A stretch of DNA of 64,000 bases, taken from contig NZ_KB892708.1 of NCBI RefSeq assembly GCF_000373925.1, positions 310,001 to 374,000 on the forward strand. Reading direction: 5' to 3'. Shown here piece after piece: positions 42,491-54,219 of this stretch. Source of the DNA: Actinopolymorpha alba DSM 45243 (GTDB lineage: Bacteria; Actinomycetota; Actinomycetes; Propionibacteriales; Actinopolymorphaceae). The stretch's first letter is position 1; each line of letters opens with the position of its first letter. Made by a program: the position numbers and the translations under genes. Below the pieces are notes generated by a model. The model did not search any database. It saw only the letters and a list, made by a program, of their open reading frames with translations, and was not told the origin of the DNA.

Positions 42491-43273
42491 TCAGCGGTGG
42501 GTCAGCACCTGCGGCTGGCGTTCGCCGGAGACGGTGAGCTCAGCCAGATCGGCGACGACGACGTGGGCGCCGAGGCGGTACAGATTGCTCTTTTCGCCAT
42601 GCCGGTCGACGCCCATGATCGGCTCGAAGCAGCCGCTCCAGGCCGCCTCGACGCCGGCGAGGCTGCTGGTGAGTGCCGCGCTGCGCCGGGGTGAGACACC
42701 CAGCCGGCGGGTCGCCTCGAGCAGCAGGGCGGGGTCGGGTCGCGACGGCAGTCCGAGAACGGCCGCGTCAACGCCGTCCACCTGGACGTCAAACAGGTCC
42801 GCGACGCCAGCGGCGGCGAGGACCTGCGAACTGTTGCGGCTCTCTGAGACGGCGGCGGTCCGAGTCCCGCGGGCGCGAAGCTCGCGGAGAAGCTCCACCG
42901 TCGACGGATAGGGCGTGATCCTTAACCGGCGTACCTCCTCCAGGAACCACGCGTCCTTGGTGGCCGCCAGGGACTGCACGGTCTCGGCGGCGGGGTCGGT
43001 GGAGAACTCCGGGATGGAGATGCCGCGGTTGGAGAGGAACCGGCGTACGCCCTCGATGCCCGACTGCCCGTCGGCGGCGCGCAGGTAGTCCGCCGGCGGC
43101 TCGAACGGCGGCAGGAGAACCCCTGTGTGCTCGCCATGGCGGTGTAGGAAGTCGTCGAATGTCCGCTTCCACGCGGCGGAGTGCAGGCGTGCGGTGTCGA
43201 CCACGACGTCATCGGTGTCGAACACCACCGCATCGATGCGGTCGAGGTGGAGGGTCGGACAGTTGTAAACCAT
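42491..43273 (-). CDS. HAD-superfamily paralogue with degraded active site
   Basis: A 260-residue paralogue of the preceding gene product, colinear along its length. The D-x-D motif survives (FDTDDVVVDT), but the glycine after it is Asp, the motif III lysine is Arg (GLPSRPDP), and the acidic pair that binds Mg2+ in motif IV is Thr-Ser (LTSSLAGVEAA). It is therefore unlikely to be an efficient phosphomutase and may be regulatory or on the way to a pseudogene. It lies upstream of pgmB in the same direction. Confidence 0.82.
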   Translation of the reverse strand: MVYNCPTLHLDRIDAVVFDTDDVVVDTARLHSAAWKRTFDDFLHRHGEHTGVLLPPFEPPADYLRAADGQSGIEGVRRFLSNRGISIPEFSTDPAAETVQSLAATKDAWFLEEVRRLRITPYPSTVELLRELRARGTRTAAVSESRNSSQVLAAAGVADLFDVQVDGVDAAVLGLPSRPDPALLLEATRRLGVSPRRSAALTSSLAGVEAAWSGCFEPIMGVDRHGEKSNLYRLGAHVVVADLAELTVSGERQPQVLTHR

Positions 43274-43479
43274 TGGCTACTTTCACGTGCTGGCCCGGGC
43301 GGACAACACCTACTCACGTGGGACACGACCAACGGGGGACTTCTCCCACGTTCGTTGTCCCGCCAAGGAGCGGCGAAGAGGCTTCGGTCATAGCCCCGCA
43401 AGGACCTTCGCCTGCTGCCCTGTTCGGGCGTACAGACCAGGCTGAGGAACGTCCACTCCAGCGGGGTCCGGGAGGGGTT

Positions 43480-44478
<999 letters not shown>

Positions 44479-44573
44479 GCGGTAAACCCGGTATCGGCGT
44501 CGTCGTCCGCCTTGCCATCGCGGCCGGGGCACCGCTCACCCACCTCGGGACCTTCGCGGGGCGGCCGGAGGAC

Positions 44574-44598
44574 TGTTGCCGGTCGTTGATCGGCAACA
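44574..44598 (+). promoter_or_regulatory. Leader hairpin before the nitroreductase gene
   Basis: TGTTGCCG and CGGCAACA are perfect 8-bp inverse arms with a 9-base loop, ending 12 bases before the ATG at 44611. It could be an operator or hinder translation. Confidence 0.45.
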
Positions 44599-44610
44599 GG
44601 TGGCGCGACG

Positions 44611-45681
44611 ATGGACAAACGTCAGGACGTCGTGTCGTCAGCCCAGCCGCAGGGAGGAGACGACCCGCTGGTGGAGGTGATCGTGCTCGTCCAGGAGCTC
44701 GACCCGATCGAGCGCGACATCCTCGTGAAAGCGGCGATCCTCGCGCCCTCGATGCACAACACCCAACCGTGGAAGTTTCATTTCCGTCACCGCACGGTGG
44801 AGGTGTACTGCGACCCGACTCGGGCCCTTGGCGCTGAGGACCCGGAAGGCCGGATGACGGTGATCGGTGTCGGCGCCGCGGTCTTCAATCTCCGCGTCGC
44901 GGCCGCCTGCCTTGGCCACTCGGCGTCCGTCGTACCCCTGCCTGACACGCACCGCCCCACCCTCGTGGCGGAGGTGATCGTCGGGTCGCAACCGGTCGAC
45001 GTCTCCGGACCGGCGGCGTTGTACCCCTACCTCGCCCACCGTCGTACCAACCGGCATCCGTTCGCCGATCGCGCGCTCCCGACCGAGGTCCGCGACCAAC
45101 TCGCGCAGGCCGCCCACGAGGAGGGCGCGATGCTGGAGTGGATCGACCAGCCCGACCGGGTCCGCTGGCTGCTGGAACTCGCGACGGAGGCCGCCATCGC
45201 CGAGGCCGACGACCCCCGGCGGCTCGTCGAACGCCAGCGCTGGGTCGGTGGCGAGCGCACTCGTGACGGGGTGCCATCGAGCGCGTTTGGGCCGCGTTCG
45301 TACGAGCCGTCCGGGCCGGTACGCGACCTCGCGATCGATCCCGCGGACCGGCTGCGAAGCCCTGGGAGGTTCGAGCCGCGGCCCAACCTCGCGGTGCTGT
45401 GGACCGTGAGCGACCAGCCACGAGACTGGCTGGCCGCTGGTCAGGCCCTGGAACGGGTCCTCCTCGTGGCCACCACCCAGGGAGTGGCGGCATCGCTGCT
45501 CAACCAGCCTCTCGAACACACCGACCTGCGCTGGCTCGTCCGCGACCCGCGCGCCGGCTGGAGCATGGCGCAGGCGGTCCTTCGGTTCGGCTACGGACCC
45601 GAGGTGCTCCCGACCCCGCGGCGTCCGGCGGAGGAGTTCGTCCTCGCCGACGACGACGCGCTTCCAGCAGAGGGCCGGTGA
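44611..45681 (+). CDS. Acg-family nitroreductase-like protein
   Basis: A 356-residue protein similar to mycobacterial Acg (Rv2032 group): a double nitroreductase-like fold with LAPSMHNTQPWKFHF at about residues 44-58 and TNRHPFADRALP near 147-158. Acg proteins bind FMN but sequester it rather than reduce substrates, and they belong to the dormancy (DosR) response in mycobacteria. Followed after 4 bases by a universal stress protein gene, which is the same pairing. Confidence 0.85.
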   Translation: MDKRQDVVSSAQPQGGDDPLVEVIVLVQELDPIERDILVKAAILAPSMHNTQPWKFHFRHRTVEVYCDPTRALGAEDPEGRMTVIGVGAAVFNLRVAAACLGHSASVVPLPDTHRPTLVAEVIVGSQPVDVSGPAALYPYLAHRRTNRHPFADRALPTEVRDQLAQAAHEEGAMLEWIDQPDRVRWLLELATEAAIAEADDPRRLVERQRWVGGERTRDGVPSSAFGPRSYEPSGPVRDLAIDPADRLRSPGRFEPRPNLAVLWTVSDQPRDWLAAGQALERVLLVATTQGVAASLLNQPLEHTDLRWLVRDPRAGWSMAQAVLRFGYGPEVLPTPRRPAEEFVLADDDALPAEGR

Positions 45682-45685
45682 GGAA

Positions 45686-46585
45686 ATGGCAGTGCCAGCA
45701 GGACGACCGATCGTCGTAGGGACCGACGGGTCTGACGGCGCCATCGACGCCGTCGCGTGGGCGGCGGCCGAGGCCGCGCTGCGCAAGGTGCCCTTGCGGA
45801 TCGTCCATGCGTTCGCGTGGACCCTGCTGCACGTGCCGGCCGCCCTGTGGCGGATGGGGCCAGAGGGCGGCCTACGCGCGCACGCCGAGGAGTTGCTCGA
45901 GGAGGCCGTGCAGACCGCCCGGGCGACCGCGCCGAGCCTGGAGATCAGCACCGCCGTCGTGACCGACTTCCCGTTGCCGTTGCTGGTCGAGGAGAGCCGG
46001 GGAGCGACGTACGTCGTCGTGGGTACGACGGGCCGAGGCGCCTTCGCCGAAGCACTCGCGGGCTCCATGACCGTGGAGCTTGTCGCGCGGGCCCACGCAC
46101 CGGTGGTCGTGGTGCGGGGTACGCCCACGCCGGAGGAAGCCGACCAGCTCGTGGTGGTGGGGGTCGACGGGTCCCCGCTCGGCGCGGCCGCGGTCGAGGT
46201 CGGTGTGGAGGAGGCGGCGCGCCGGCACGGTCGCCTGCTCGCCGTGCACGTCGTACGCCACGGGCTTTCCGTGCGCTTCGGAGCCACCGACACGAGTGCG
46301 GGGGTCAGGTTGCTCAACGAGGCGCTGGCTGGCTGGCGAGAGAAGTATCCGGACCTGTCGATCGAGGAGCGGGTCCTGTCGGGGCATGCGGCCGGTGCCC
46401 TGACCGACCTGTCCGACCGGGCTGCCGCCGTCGTCGTCGGCGCCCGCGGCCGGGGTGGGTTCACGGGCATGCTGCTTGGTTCGGTCAGCCAGTCCCTGCT
46501 CCACCACGGTCGTTGCCCGATCATCGTCGTCTCGGAGGCGAGCGCGTCCGTGGCCGGTACGGCCCGGTCGGCGCCACGCTCCTAG
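45686..46585 (+). CDS. Universal stress protein with two USP domains
   Basis: A 299-residue tandem USP. Domain 1 (about residues 8-145) has VVGTDGSDGAIDAVAWA and GTTGRGAFAEALAGSMT; domain 2 (about 155-290) has VVVGVDGSPLGAAAVEV and GARGRGGFTGMLLGSVSQSL. The G-2x-G-9x-G(S/T) pattern of ATP-binding USPs is kept in both. Such proteins accompany hypoxic or stationary-phase adaptation in actinobacteria. Confidence 0.9.
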   Translation: MAVPAGRPIVVGTDGSDGAIDAVAWAAAEAALRKVPLRIVHAFAWTLLHVPAALWRMGPEGGLRAHAEELLEEAVQTARATAPSLEISTAVVTDFPLPLLVEESRGATYVVVGTTGRGAFAEALAGSMTVELVARAHAPVVVVRGTPTPEEADQLVVVGVDGSPLGAAAVEVGVEEAARRHGRLLAVHVVRHGLSVRFGATDTSAGVRLLNEALAGWREKYPDLSIEERVLSGHAAGALTDLSDRAAAVVVGARGRGGFTGMLLGSVSQSLLHHGRCPIIVVSEASASVAGTARSAPRS

Positions 46586-46597
46586 AAGGGTGAGCCC

Positions 46598-47302
46598 ATG
46601 CGTGTCCTACTGGTCGAGTCGACACCCGGCGCCGGAGGCGGGGTACGCGAGCGTCTGGAAGCTGCCGGTCATGCGACCGTGACCTGCCCGGGCGGGATCG
46701 ATTGTTCCCTCGTCGGTGCCGGGCACTGCCCTCTGGTGGACGAGGCGGTCGACGTCGTGGTGGACGTACGCGCCCGGCCCGAGCCTTTCACCGTGCATGA
46801 GCAGCCGTTGGTGTGCGGGATCCTCGCGGGGGTACCCACCGTCGTCTGCGGGCCGATTCCCCAGATGGAGTCGGCCAGAGGGGCGGAGACGCCCGGGCCG
46901 CCCGTCGAGGGAGCTGGCCGGGATTCAGGACCGGATTCAGGGCCGGTGGGCATCTGGCGGCGCGCTGACGTCCGGTGTGCGCCCGAAGGCATCCTCGAGG
47001 CGGTCGACGAGGCGACCCTCCCGACCAGCCGTACGGTCCGGCACCGGATCGCCACGGCGGTCAACGCCGTACTCCGGCCGCGCGGGCTGGCCGGGCCGTT
47101 CCGCGTGGACGTGACGACCCGGCGCGGCGTGGTCGACGTGCACCTGGAGTTCGCCGGCCGGGTCCCGCCGCCGGCTGTCCGCGAGCAGCTCAGAACGGTG
47201 GTCCGCGCGGCCCTCATCCCGGTGACCCGGGCGTGGGCGTCCGCGACGGTCCTCATCTTCGAGGGCGCACCGACCGCGGAGCGCCAGGTGGCGGCGTCCT
47301 GA
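46598..47302 (+). CDS. Conserved hypothetical protein in the stress operon
   Basis: A 234-residue protein, not recognised. Residues 1-90 start MRVLLVESTPGAGGGVRERL and could fold like a receiver domain, though no clear phospho-acceptor set is seen. A Gly/Pro-rich linker (about 90-115) leads to a C-terminal alpha/beta domain (FRVDVTTRRGVVDVHLEF). It lies 12 bases after the USP gene and is probably co-transcribed. Confidence 0.65.
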   Translation: MRVLLVESTPGAGGGVRERLEAAGHATVTCPGGIDCSLVGAGHCPLVDEAVDVVVDVRARPEPFTVHEQPLVCGILAGVPTVVCGPIPQMESARGAETPGPPVEGAGRDSGPDSGPVGIWRRADVRCAPEGILEAVDEATLPTSRTVRHRIATAVNAVLRPRGLAGPFRVDVTTRRGVVDVHLEFAGRVPPPAVREQLRTVVRAALIPVTRAWASATVLIFEGAPTAERQVAAS

Positions 47303-47328
47303 GCGCGATCACGCCCGGCTGAGCCGGA

Positions 47329-49194
<1,866 letters not shown>

Positions 49195-49237
49195 GCTGGT
49201 AATCCTCCCGGACGCCCACGACGCGCCGACGCACGGG

Positions 49238-49729
49238 TCAGCTCTGGCCACGACCCCGCAGCCCACGCTCGGTGGCGCGGCTGGCGAGCAACTCTTCCAG
49301 ATAGAACTGAACCTTCGCCTCGATCGGTCGATTCGGAAAGTGGCGGCGTACGAGTTCCACCACCCTCTGGTGGTGACCGCTGCCCGGCAGGAACGCCTTG
49401 ACTCCGTCGTTGAGCCACGCTTCGTCGAGATCGTCGTGGCGAGCTGCGACCCGGGTAGCGGCGGCGCGGATCTCCGTAGAGGGTTTCCAGATCGCATCTA
49501 CGTCACGGGTGGCAGGGCGCGCGTCGTACGCGATCGCCATGGCGGCACCGCCCACGGTGAATAGGTCGCCTCGTATGCCTTCCTGGCGTAGCTCCTCGTT
49601 GAGCTCCCGAACAGGCCTGAGGATTCGTTCGCGAGTGAGCGTGGCTCCGCCTAGACGTTGATGAGAGAGTCTCGGTGAAGGTAAATGCCGCGGAGCTGGA
49701 AGGACGCCGGGCTGCCGGCGTATTCCCAC
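49238..49729 (-). CDS. DUF6036-like nucleotidyltransferase, start unclear
   Basis: The conserved part begins near 49645 (TLTRERILRPVRELNEELRQ) and contains a minimal nucleotidyltransferase core: VGGAAMAIAYDARPATRDVDA, i.e. the G-G/S and D-x-D metal-binding pattern. No standard start codon lies close to that point; the nearest upstream in-frame start is GTG at 49729, which would overlap the upstream gene by 79 bases. Proteins of this type are found as toxin or antitoxin-like partners (MNT/AbiEii-like). The missing start may mean decay or a rare start codon. Confidence 0.6.
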   Translation of the reverse strand: MGIRRQPGVLPAPRHLPSPRLSHQRLGGATLTRERILRPVRELNEELRQEGIRGDLFTVGGAAMAIAYDARPATRDVDAIWKPSTEIRAAATRVAARHDDLDEAWLNDGVKAFLPGSGHHQRVVELVRRHFPNRPIEAKVQFYLEELLASRATERGLRGRGQS

Positions 49730-50067
49730 GCGCGCATGCCAACCATCGGCGTGACCCACCACCCGTGGTCGAGGTAGCGATCCGGACCGTAGGTCCATTC
49801 GGGCGCGATGATGCCGGTCCGGGCCGCCCGCCACTCTGCGAGCGCTGCGACGAATGCGTCCCCTCGTGGATCTCCAGTCGTGCCAGGGTCGGCGGCGATC
49901 ATGCGCCTCCTGGTATCGGCGTCGGCATGGTCGAAGCGGCTGGCGAGTTCGGCGGCCTTTCTCACAGGGAGTGTCCAGTCCCCATCTGAGATATCGCCGC
50001 TGATCGAGCGTGCCAGGCCGAAGACACTGGCCGCATAGTCCGCCTCGGCATCTATGACCGGGCCCAT
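49651..50067 (-). CDS. Hypothetical protein paired with the nucleotidyltransferase
   Basis: A 138-residue acidic protein, not recognised. It has Trp/Tyr-rich segments (PEWTYGPDRYLDHGWWVTP) and no membrane segment. Its stop lies about where the downstream nucleotidyltransferase homology begins, suggesting a two-gene operon, possibly toxin-antitoxin-like. Function cannot be assigned. Confidence 0.6.
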   Translation of the reverse strand: MGPVIDAEADYAASVFGLARSISGDISDGDWTLPVRKAAELASRFDHADADTRRRMIAADPGTTGDPRGDAFVAALAEWRAARTGIIAPEWTYGPDRYLDHGWWVTPMVGMRAWEYAGSPASFQLRGIYLHRDSLINV

Positions 50068-50109
50068 GCCACCATCCTTGCGGTCAGTCCTGGTTGGCGG
50101 GAACCCTCT

Positions 50110-51777
50110 TCAGCGCAGCTGCCACAGGACGGGAGTGGTGAGGACTCCCGCCTGCCGTGGCAGTCCCAAGGCGGTGGCGAGCAACTCGGCCGGCCCGCGG
50201 ATCCCGGCCAGGCCGAACGCCGCTCCGGCCGCCGCGGCCGGCAGGTCTTCGCTGGACTCGGGGCTGCGCAGGCGTTCGACCAGGCCGAGCCGGGGCACCG
50301 TGCGGATCTCCGCCTCCTCACGATCGACACCGACCCGGGCGCAGGCGATCTCGACCGCCCGCTCGAAGCCGCCGAGTTCGTCGAGCAGGCCGCGTCCCTG
50401 TGCGTCGGCGCCGGTCCACACGCGTCCCCGGGCCGCCGCCTCGACATGGTCGCGGGTGAGCCCGCGGTCGGCGGCGACCTTGCCGGTGAAGTCGTCGTAC
50501 ACCCGGTCGAGCCAGCTTTCGAGGCGCTGCCACTCCTCCTCGGAGAACCCTCGGTACGCCGAGAACATCCACGCGTTGCGCCCCTCGGCGACACCGTCGC
50601 GGGTGACGCCGAGGCGGGTCATCAGATCCCGGACCACCGCCTTGCCGCCAAGCACCCCGATCGAACCGGTCAGGGTGCCCGGCTCGGCGACGATCGTGTC
50701 GGCGGCCATCGACACGAAGTAGCCACCGGAGGCGGCCACGCTTCCCATCGAGACGATCACCGGTTTGCCCGTCTCGCGGACCCGGATGACCTCGCGCCGG
50801 ATCGCGTCGGAGGCGACGTAGGAGCCGCCGGGACTGTCGATACGGAGCACCACGGCTCGGACGTCCCGGTCGGCGGCGGCCGCGCGGAGCCCCGCGCTGA
50901 GAGTGTCGGACCCGATCGACGTGGCGCCGAAGCCCCTGCGGCCGGAGCGACCGAGGTGGATGTCTCCGGCACCGTGGACGACCGCGACGGCGGGCCCCTT
51001 GGCGAACCGCGCGAGGGCATGGCGGGGTTCGAGCAGTTTCGCCCGGCGGTAACGGTGGACAAAACGCAGGCGTACCTCGCCAAGCCGGCGGCGCAGGTCG
51101 GCGTAGACCTCGTCGCGGTAGCCGAGCCGGTCGACCAGGCCGGCCTCTCTGGCGTCGTCCGCGGACAGGGGTGCCTGGTCGACAAGGGCGCGGATGTCCT
51201 CGGGGGCGAGTCGGCGCCCCTCGGCGATCCCGGCCACGACGCTCTCCATCGCGGACTCGGCCAGCCGGCCCGCCGCCTCCCGGTGCGCGTCGCTCATCTG
51301 GCTGGCAAGGAAAGTGTCGGCGGCGTTTTTGTACTCATACCGGCGCGACATCTCCGGAACCACACCGAGCTTCGCCAACGCGTCCTTGACGAACACCGCC
51401 TCCGCGACGATCCCGGTGAGGCCGACGTCGCCGGAGGGCTGCAGCCAGATCTCGTCGAACGCCGTCGCGAGGTAATAGGGCACGGTGCCCGGCCCGAACT
51501 CCCCGAAGGTCTCCGTCCAGGCCACAGTCGGCTTGCCGCTGGTCGCGAAGAGGCGTACGGCGCTGCGCAGCTCCTGTGCCTGGGCGAGCGTGGGTGTGTG
51601 TCCACCGATGTGGGCGACAAGTCCCGCGACGTCCGGATCGAAGGCCGCGAGGCGGAGGCCGTCGATGAGGGTACGAATGAGCGGGCGGCGCCGGGCGAGG
51701 GCGGCACCGAGCGGATCCTGCGGCGGCGCTTCCAGAAGAGGAACGCTGAGGTCGAGCTCGAGCAAGGTAGCGACCAT
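50110..51777 (-). CDS. sppA: Signal peptide peptidase SppA, 67K-type
   Basis: A 555-residue S49 serine protease with two tandem domains. The catalytic lysine is in YEYKNAADTF (N-terminal domain, about residue 149) and the nucleophile serine in GSVAASGGYF (C-terminal domain, about residue 345), the Ser-Lys dyad of long SppA. It degrades cleaved signal peptides at the membrane. No clear signal anchor is seen at the N-terminus, as in several actinobacterial homologues. Confidence 0.9.
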   Translation of the reverse strand: MVATLLELDLSVPLLEAPPQDPLGAALARRRPLIRTLIDGLRLAAFDPDVAGLVAHIGGHTPTLAQAQELRSAVRLFATSGKPTVAWTETFGEFGPGTVPYYLATAFDEIWLQPSGDVGLTGIVAEAVFVKDALAKLGVVPEMSRRYEYKNAADTFLASQMSDAHREAAGRLAESAMESVVAGIAEGRRLAPEDIRALVDQAPLSADDAREAGLVDRLGYRDEVYADLRRRLGEVRLRFVHRYRRAKLLEPRHALARFAKGPAVAVVHGAGDIHLGRSGRRGFGATSIGSDTLSAGLRAAAADRDVRAVVLRIDSPGGSYVASDAIRREVIRVRETGKPVIVSMGSVAASGGYFVSMAADTIVAEPGTLTGSIGVLGGKAVVRDLMTRLGVTRDGVAEGRNAWMFSAYRGFSEEEWQRLESWLDRVYDDFTGKVAADRGLTRDHVEAAARGRVWTGADAQGRGLLDELGGFERAVEIACARVGVDREEAEIRTVPRLGLVERLRSPESSEDLPAAAAGAAFGLAGIRGPAELLATALGLPRQAGVLTTPVLWQLR

Positions 51778-51929
51778 GAACTCACCTTAGGCGGTGTTCG
51801 GCGGAAGGTCCCGGTCACGACGCCGGCGCCGCACCCTCCGGGCCACGCAGCGTCGGCATCGACTGACTGATCGACCTCGACCCGGGTAGGCAGGCGGCCA
51901 GGGGATAGGTGACAATGATCCGGCACTGT

Positions 51930-52033
51930 GGAGGGGAGTATTCCTTCGCGGCGGCGCCGTCATCACGGATGCCGGGTTACTAGCCCGTGCGCCCGGTGCC
52001 GTCGGCCTCTGATCTGAGGCGGAAGAGACCTCC
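51930..52033 (+). ncRNA. yybP-ykoY (manganese-sensing) riboswitch
   Basis: Conserved elements appear in order: GGAGGGGAGTA at 51930-51940, CGTCATCACGG (51958-51967), a CCGG-containing stem, and GAGGCGGAAGAGACCTCC ending at 52033. The terminal GGAGG/CCTCC pair closes the helix. This class binds Mn2+ and turns on expression of Mn exporters. It lies 35 bases upstream of the TerC-family gene and its ribosome site. Confidence 0.85.
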
Positions 52034-52068
52034 GGGGAAGTCCGCTATCTTCTCTCGGAGGTTACTCA

Positions 52069-53067
52069 GTGAACATTGCCCCGTGGCTGTGGCTTGTCAC
52101 CGTTGCCGTCCTCGTGGCGATCCTTGCCATCGACATCCTCATCATCGGGCGGCGGCCGCACGAGCCGTCCATGCGCGAGAGCGCGTTGTGGATCAGTTTC
52201 TACGTCAGTCTCGCGGTGCTCTTCGGCATCGGCGTGTTGATCTTCTCCGGCCCGCAGTTCGCCGGGGAGTTCTACGCGGGTTGGATCACCGAGTACAGCC
52301 TGTCAGTCGACAACCTGTTCGTCTTCCTCGTGATCCTCACGAGGTTCGGGGTGCCGCGGAAATATCAACAGACGGCGCTCCTGATCGGCATCATCCTCGC
52401 GCTGATCATGCGGGCGGTGTTCATCGCCGTCGGTGCGGCCGCGATCAACGCCTTCGCCTGGGTCTTCTACATCTTCGGCGCGATCCTCATCTACACGGCG
52501 ATCCAGTTCGTCCGCAACAGCGAGCAGGAGGACTCCGAGTACAAGGAGAACGCCCTGATCCGCTGGGCCAAGAACAACCTCCCGGCGACGGACACCTACA
52601 ACGGCGTGAAGCTCACCATCGTCGAGAACGGCAAGCGCCTCGTCACCCCGATGCTGCTGGTGATGATCGCTCTGGGCACCACCGACCTGCTCTTCGCCCT
52701 CGACTCGATCCCCGCGATCTACGGCCTCACCAAGGAGCCGTACCTCGTCTTCACCGCCAACGTCTTCGCGCTGATGGGCCTACGCCAGCTCTACTTCCTG
52801 CTCGGCGGACTGATCACCCGGTTGGTCTACCTCTCCGCGGGGTTGGCGGTCATCCTCGGGTTCATCGGTGTCAAGCTGATCTTGCACGCCCTGCACGAGA
52901 ACAACCTGCCGTTCATCAACGGCGGTGAGCCCCTCAAGGGGGTGCCCGACATCGGGATCACGTTCTCGCTGACCGTCATCATCGGGACATTGGTGGTCAC
53001 GACGGTCGCCAGCCTGCTGAAGAGCCGGCGGACACAGAAGGACGAGCAGCCCGCCAAGACACACTAG
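52069..53067 (+). CDS. TerC family membrane protein, probable Mn2+ exporter
   Basis: A 332-residue TerC protein with about nine membrane segments. Conserved acidic patches are EYSLSVDNLFVF (about residues 77-88) and TTDLLFALDSIPA (about 203-215). GTG start with GGAGG seven bases upstream. TerC proteins under a yybP-ykoY riboswitch (Alx/MeeF/MeeY type) export manganese and supply it to secreted enzymes, so this is a better reading than tellurium resistance. Confidence 0.9.
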   Translation: MNIAPWLWLVTVAVLVAILAIDILIIGRRPHEPSMRESALWISFYVSLAVLFGIGVLIFSGPQFAGEFYAGWITEYSLSVDNLFVFLVILTRFGVPRKYQQTALLIGIILALIMRAVFIAVGAAAINAFAWVFYIFGAILIYTAIQFVRNSEQEDSEYKENALIRWAKNNLPATDTYNGVKLTIVENGKRLVTPMLLVMIALGTTDLLFALDSIPAIYGLTKEPYLVFTANVFALMGLRQLYFLLGGLITRLVYLSAGLAVILGFIGVKLILHALHENNLPFINGGEPLKGVPDIGITFSLTVIIGTLVVTTVASLLKSRRTQKDEQPAKTH

Positions 53068-53129
53068 GGCGCACACCTGACTGTTTCGGATGCTGCGAAA
53101 CCAGGCGCCAACCCGGCAAGCCCGGAGGG

Positions 53130-53160
53130 CCCGGTCTCATATCGCGGGCAGATCTGTAGG
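53130..53160. repeat. Interspersed repeat fragment (CATATCGCGGGCAGATCTG)
   Basis: Matches the element at 9523-9553 in the opposite orientation. The preceding CTGTTTCGGATGCTG also recurs near 38204-38218 (GGTTTCGGATGCTG). Confidence 0.6.
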
Positions 53161-53201
53161 CCGGAGGCTCCAGGCCGCCTGGACGCCTCAGTGGCGGAAG
53201 G

Positions 53202-54125
53202 TCAGTCGGCGAGCCGGCCGGCGAGGTCGACGAGGGTCGTGTCGCGGTCGTCGTCCATGGGCTCCTCGCTCACCTGCCGGCCGGTTTTCGGTGCGTGCAG
53301 GATCCAGCGTTCCTTGCCGGTCGCGAAGCCGACATGGTGGATCGACTTACCGGGACGCGCGAAGAACAGCAGGTCGCCCGCCTTCGCCTCCGCCACCGGG
53401 AGGCGGGCAGCGGCGGCCGCCTGATCGTGGGCGTCGCGGGGGACGACCCGGCCGAGCGCCCGGAACGAGAGGTGCACGATCCCGGAGCAGTCGAGGCCGA
53501 AGGCGTTCATCCCGCCCCAGAGATAGTCGAGTCCGACAAAGCGGCGGGCGGCGGACAGCACGGCGTGGCCGTCGACCGGATGGTCGGCGCCCGTCGCGCG
53601 TACGACGCAGGACGACGGGTCCAGCCAACCGGAGCGTCCGCCCGGGAGGCCGACCCGCACACCCGCCGCGGACTCGTCGAGGACAGGCAGGATCGTGGCG
53701 TACGACACCTCGCCGGTCACGGCGGCCTCGGGCCCGGCCTCCGCCCGCAATGGTGCGGCCTCGACGGCGATGACCGCCTCGCGTTCGGCTGGTGCGGCCC
53801 CTGCCGCGACATGCGCCCGCGGCACCCATCCGGGGTAGCCCCGCGGGTGCCGCTCCGACGGCTGCCACAACGCGATGACGTGCAGCCAGTCGCCGCGTTC
53901 CTCCACCACCTCGACCGGCTCCCCGAGCAGGAGTTGGGTGAGGATCCGGTTCGTGAGGTCAAGGCGGGCCTCGACGTCGAGGACGGCCGGCCAGCGGCGC
54001 GGATCCGGAACCGCACCAAGGATGGGTCCGTCGATCTCCCGCGGAGCCTCGGGATCGGTCCACAACGTGGTGGCGCTGACACAGATCGCCGAGGTGGTTG
54101 GGCTGGACAGGTCAGGAGCGGGCAT
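53202..54125 (-). CDS. Cytoplasmic NlpC/P60 (C40) peptidase, YkfC-like
   Basis: A 307-residue C40 peptidase: two SH3-like domains at the N-terminus (WLHVIALWQPSERHPRGYPG in the first) and the catalytic domain from about residue 190. Catalytic residues are Cys in FGLDCSGIVHLS (about 221) and His in SIHHVGFAT (about 269). No signal peptide is present, so it acts in the cytoplasm, where YkfC-type enzymes cut gamma-D-Glu-diamino acid bonds of recycled murein peptides. The YkfB-like epimerase at 56198 would use the released L-Ala-Glu. Confidence 0.88.
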   Translation of the reverse strand: MPAPDLSSPTTSAICVSATTLWTDPEAPREIDGPILGAVPDPRRWPAVLDVEARLDLTNRILTQLLLGEPVEVVEERGDWLHVIALWQPSERHPRGYPGWVPRAHVAAGAAPAEREAVIAVEAAPLRAEAGPEAAVTGEVSYATILPVLDESAAGVRVGLPGGRSGWLDPSSCVVRATGADHPVDGHAVLSAARRFVGLDYLWGGMNAFGLDCSGIVHLSFRALGRVVPRDAHDQAAAAARLPVAEAKAGDLLFFARPGKSIHHVGFATGKERWILHAPKTGRQVSEEPMDDDRDTTLVDLAGRLAD

Positions 54126-54219
54126 GGCGTCACCGTAGCGGAGCCCGCCGACCGGGGCCTGGCGACAGGGCCCGCCACCCGACCGTGCCCAGGGCCAAAG
54201 AGATCGCGCCCGCGACCTC

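Noticed and set aside
43334-43347. GGGGGACTTCTCCC upstream of gap as a DosR-type box
   Set aside because: Only half of the consensus matches and the symmetry spacing is wrong; the words near 44545 fit no better.
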